A DNA stretch of 64,000 nt from Opitutales bacterium (lineage in GTDB: Bacteria > Verrucomicrobiota > Verrucomicrobiia > Opitutales > Seribacteraceae): contig JAOFOL010000006.1 of NCBI GenBank assembly GCA_028042835.1, positions 1 through 64,000 of the forward strand, given 5' to 3'. The translations under genes were made by a program, and so were the position numbers. The notes below the pieces were generated by a model, which had not been told where the DNA came from, ran no database searches, and worked only from the letters and a program-made list of their open reading frames with translations. Of the stretch, positions 63,304 to 64,000 are shown piece after piece. How positions within the stretch are numbered: position 1 is the stretch's first letter; every line of letters begins with the position of its first letter.

Positions 63304-64000
63304 TTGAATGTCAATTTTCTGCAAAATTCGAGTTTGCAGGGATTATTTAAGTTTGCTAAGCAAATAGGCTTGGACAACTTTTGCGACAAGTCTCTGGTTG
63401 AAAATATTAGTTATTTTTCTGTGGATGGAAAATGCATCAATCTTGTGTCTAATGGAAATGGGAATGTAAATGATACTTTCGTTGCCACCCTCGAGAATAG
63501 AGGGAGCTTGGGAAAGTACACTCTCCAAAGAATCAATCATTTGGTGTTTACAAATCCGCCACAATTGATGGAAAACTTCTCGAGGGTATCCAGGCATCTG
63601 CAGGCAAAACCCGGGCGTCGTTGTTTACGGGTTATCCCTGCCAAAGATGGGCAATTTTTTCACCTCGATGAAGATGGGAATTACTGGAGATTGATGGAAT
63701 ACATTGAGCAAGTAAAATGCTTGGAGGTTCCTCAAAACCGAAAGCAAGCCTATGAAGCTGCGTTTACATTTGGTCAATTCCAGGCAGATTTACTGGACCT
63801 GCCGGGGGCTCGTCTGATTGAAACAATACCTGATTTTCATAACACGAAGAAACGGTTTGAGACTTTTTCCGAAAGCCTTAGGGAGAATTCTCACAACCGA
63901 GCCAAGGAAGCGATTGAGTGGATTGATTTTGTAAGGAAACGTGAACCTTTATGTGAAATCTTGAAGGTTGAAGAACTTCCTGTTCGAGTGGTTCATAATG
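63304..64000 (+). CDS. Phosphotransferase-family kinase (APH/NahK-like), partial
   Basis: An open frame runs to the right edge. The frame is open from 63244 but contains no ATG before residue MENF, so the start is uncertain; TTG at 63304 or 63334 are candidates. NGNGNVNDTFVATL near the N-terminus, YTLQRINHLVF and LMENFSRV match the N-lobe of aminoglycoside/N-acetylhexosamine-kinase-like phosphotransferases, and VRVVHN at the very end is the beginning of the catalytic HND loop. The rest of the catalytic lobe lies beyond the window. The substrate is probably a sugar or amino sugar, by family only. Confidence 0.78.
   Translation, partial: MNVNFLQNSSLQGLFKFAKQIGLDNFCDKSLVENISYFSVDGKCINLVSNGNGNVNDTFVATLENRGSLGKYTLQRINHLVFTNPPQLMENFSRVSRHLQAKPGRRCLRVIPAKDGQFFHLDEDGNYWRLMEYIEQVKCLEVPQNRKQAYEAAFTFGQFQADLLDLPGARLIETIPDFHNTKKRFETFSESLRENSHNRAKEAIEWIDFVRKREPLCEILKVEELPVRVVHN

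Overview
The window looks like a chromosomal segment of a marine-type Verrucomicrobiota bacterium (probably Opitutae; inferred from gene families only). The evidence is two formylglycine sulfatases, a large CRTAC1/FG-GAP protein, a DUF6797-like propeller fused to a cupredoxin, PQQ-type propellers, AcnB and a Verrucomicrobia-style secreted protein fragment. DNA is AT-rich, and most chromosomal genes lack a visible Shine-Dalgarno sequence.

Layout. 1-12991 is chromosome: the end of an unknown gene overlapping menB; a leftward row proA, pyrC and sulfatase; an EF-hand protein; the CRTAC1-like protein; uronate isomerase; and a second sulfatase broken by a one-base frameshift. A tRNA-Cys gene follows at 13067-13141.

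13094-35783 is an integrative element inserted at the 3' end of that tRNA. Its ends are 51-bp direct repeats (50/51 identical) copying the tRNA 3' part. A tyrosine integrase lies at the right end, and helically spaced TTCTTGGCCA repeats, likely integrase arm sites, lie at both ends. It carries an excisionase-like HTH, a DnaG-like primase with degenerate zinc finger, a DUF3987 helicase-like ATPase and an SSB-like protein. No capsid, terminase or conjugation gene was seen, so it resembles a self-replicating island or phage satellite. Its cargo looks like conflict or defence genes: two HNH nucleases with unusual N-terminal modules; a four-gene overlapping operon (MazF/PemK-like barrel, sigma-like protein, unknown protein, and a 1365-aa Lon-like peptidase plus STAND NTPase plus helical repeats); a MORN-repeat protein with an in-frame amber codon; and a 1741-aa DEDD exonuclease-RecQ-UvrD fusion. 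The four-gene operon is the best candidate for an undescribed system.

35784-36900 to the right of the element is gene-poor and holds remnants. 36970-64000 is chromosome again: an RlmM/FtsJ-type methyltransferase, secreted proteins, tandem DoxX-like proteins, acnB, a canonical recQ, an AttH-type ABC export operon, a nuclease/phosphatase pair, a PHP hydrolase, the propeller-cupredoxin protein, cinA-holA, uvrC with a propeller gene, a lipoprotein, and a kinase-like gene running off the right edge.

All assignments come from reading motifs by eye; no database search was made.
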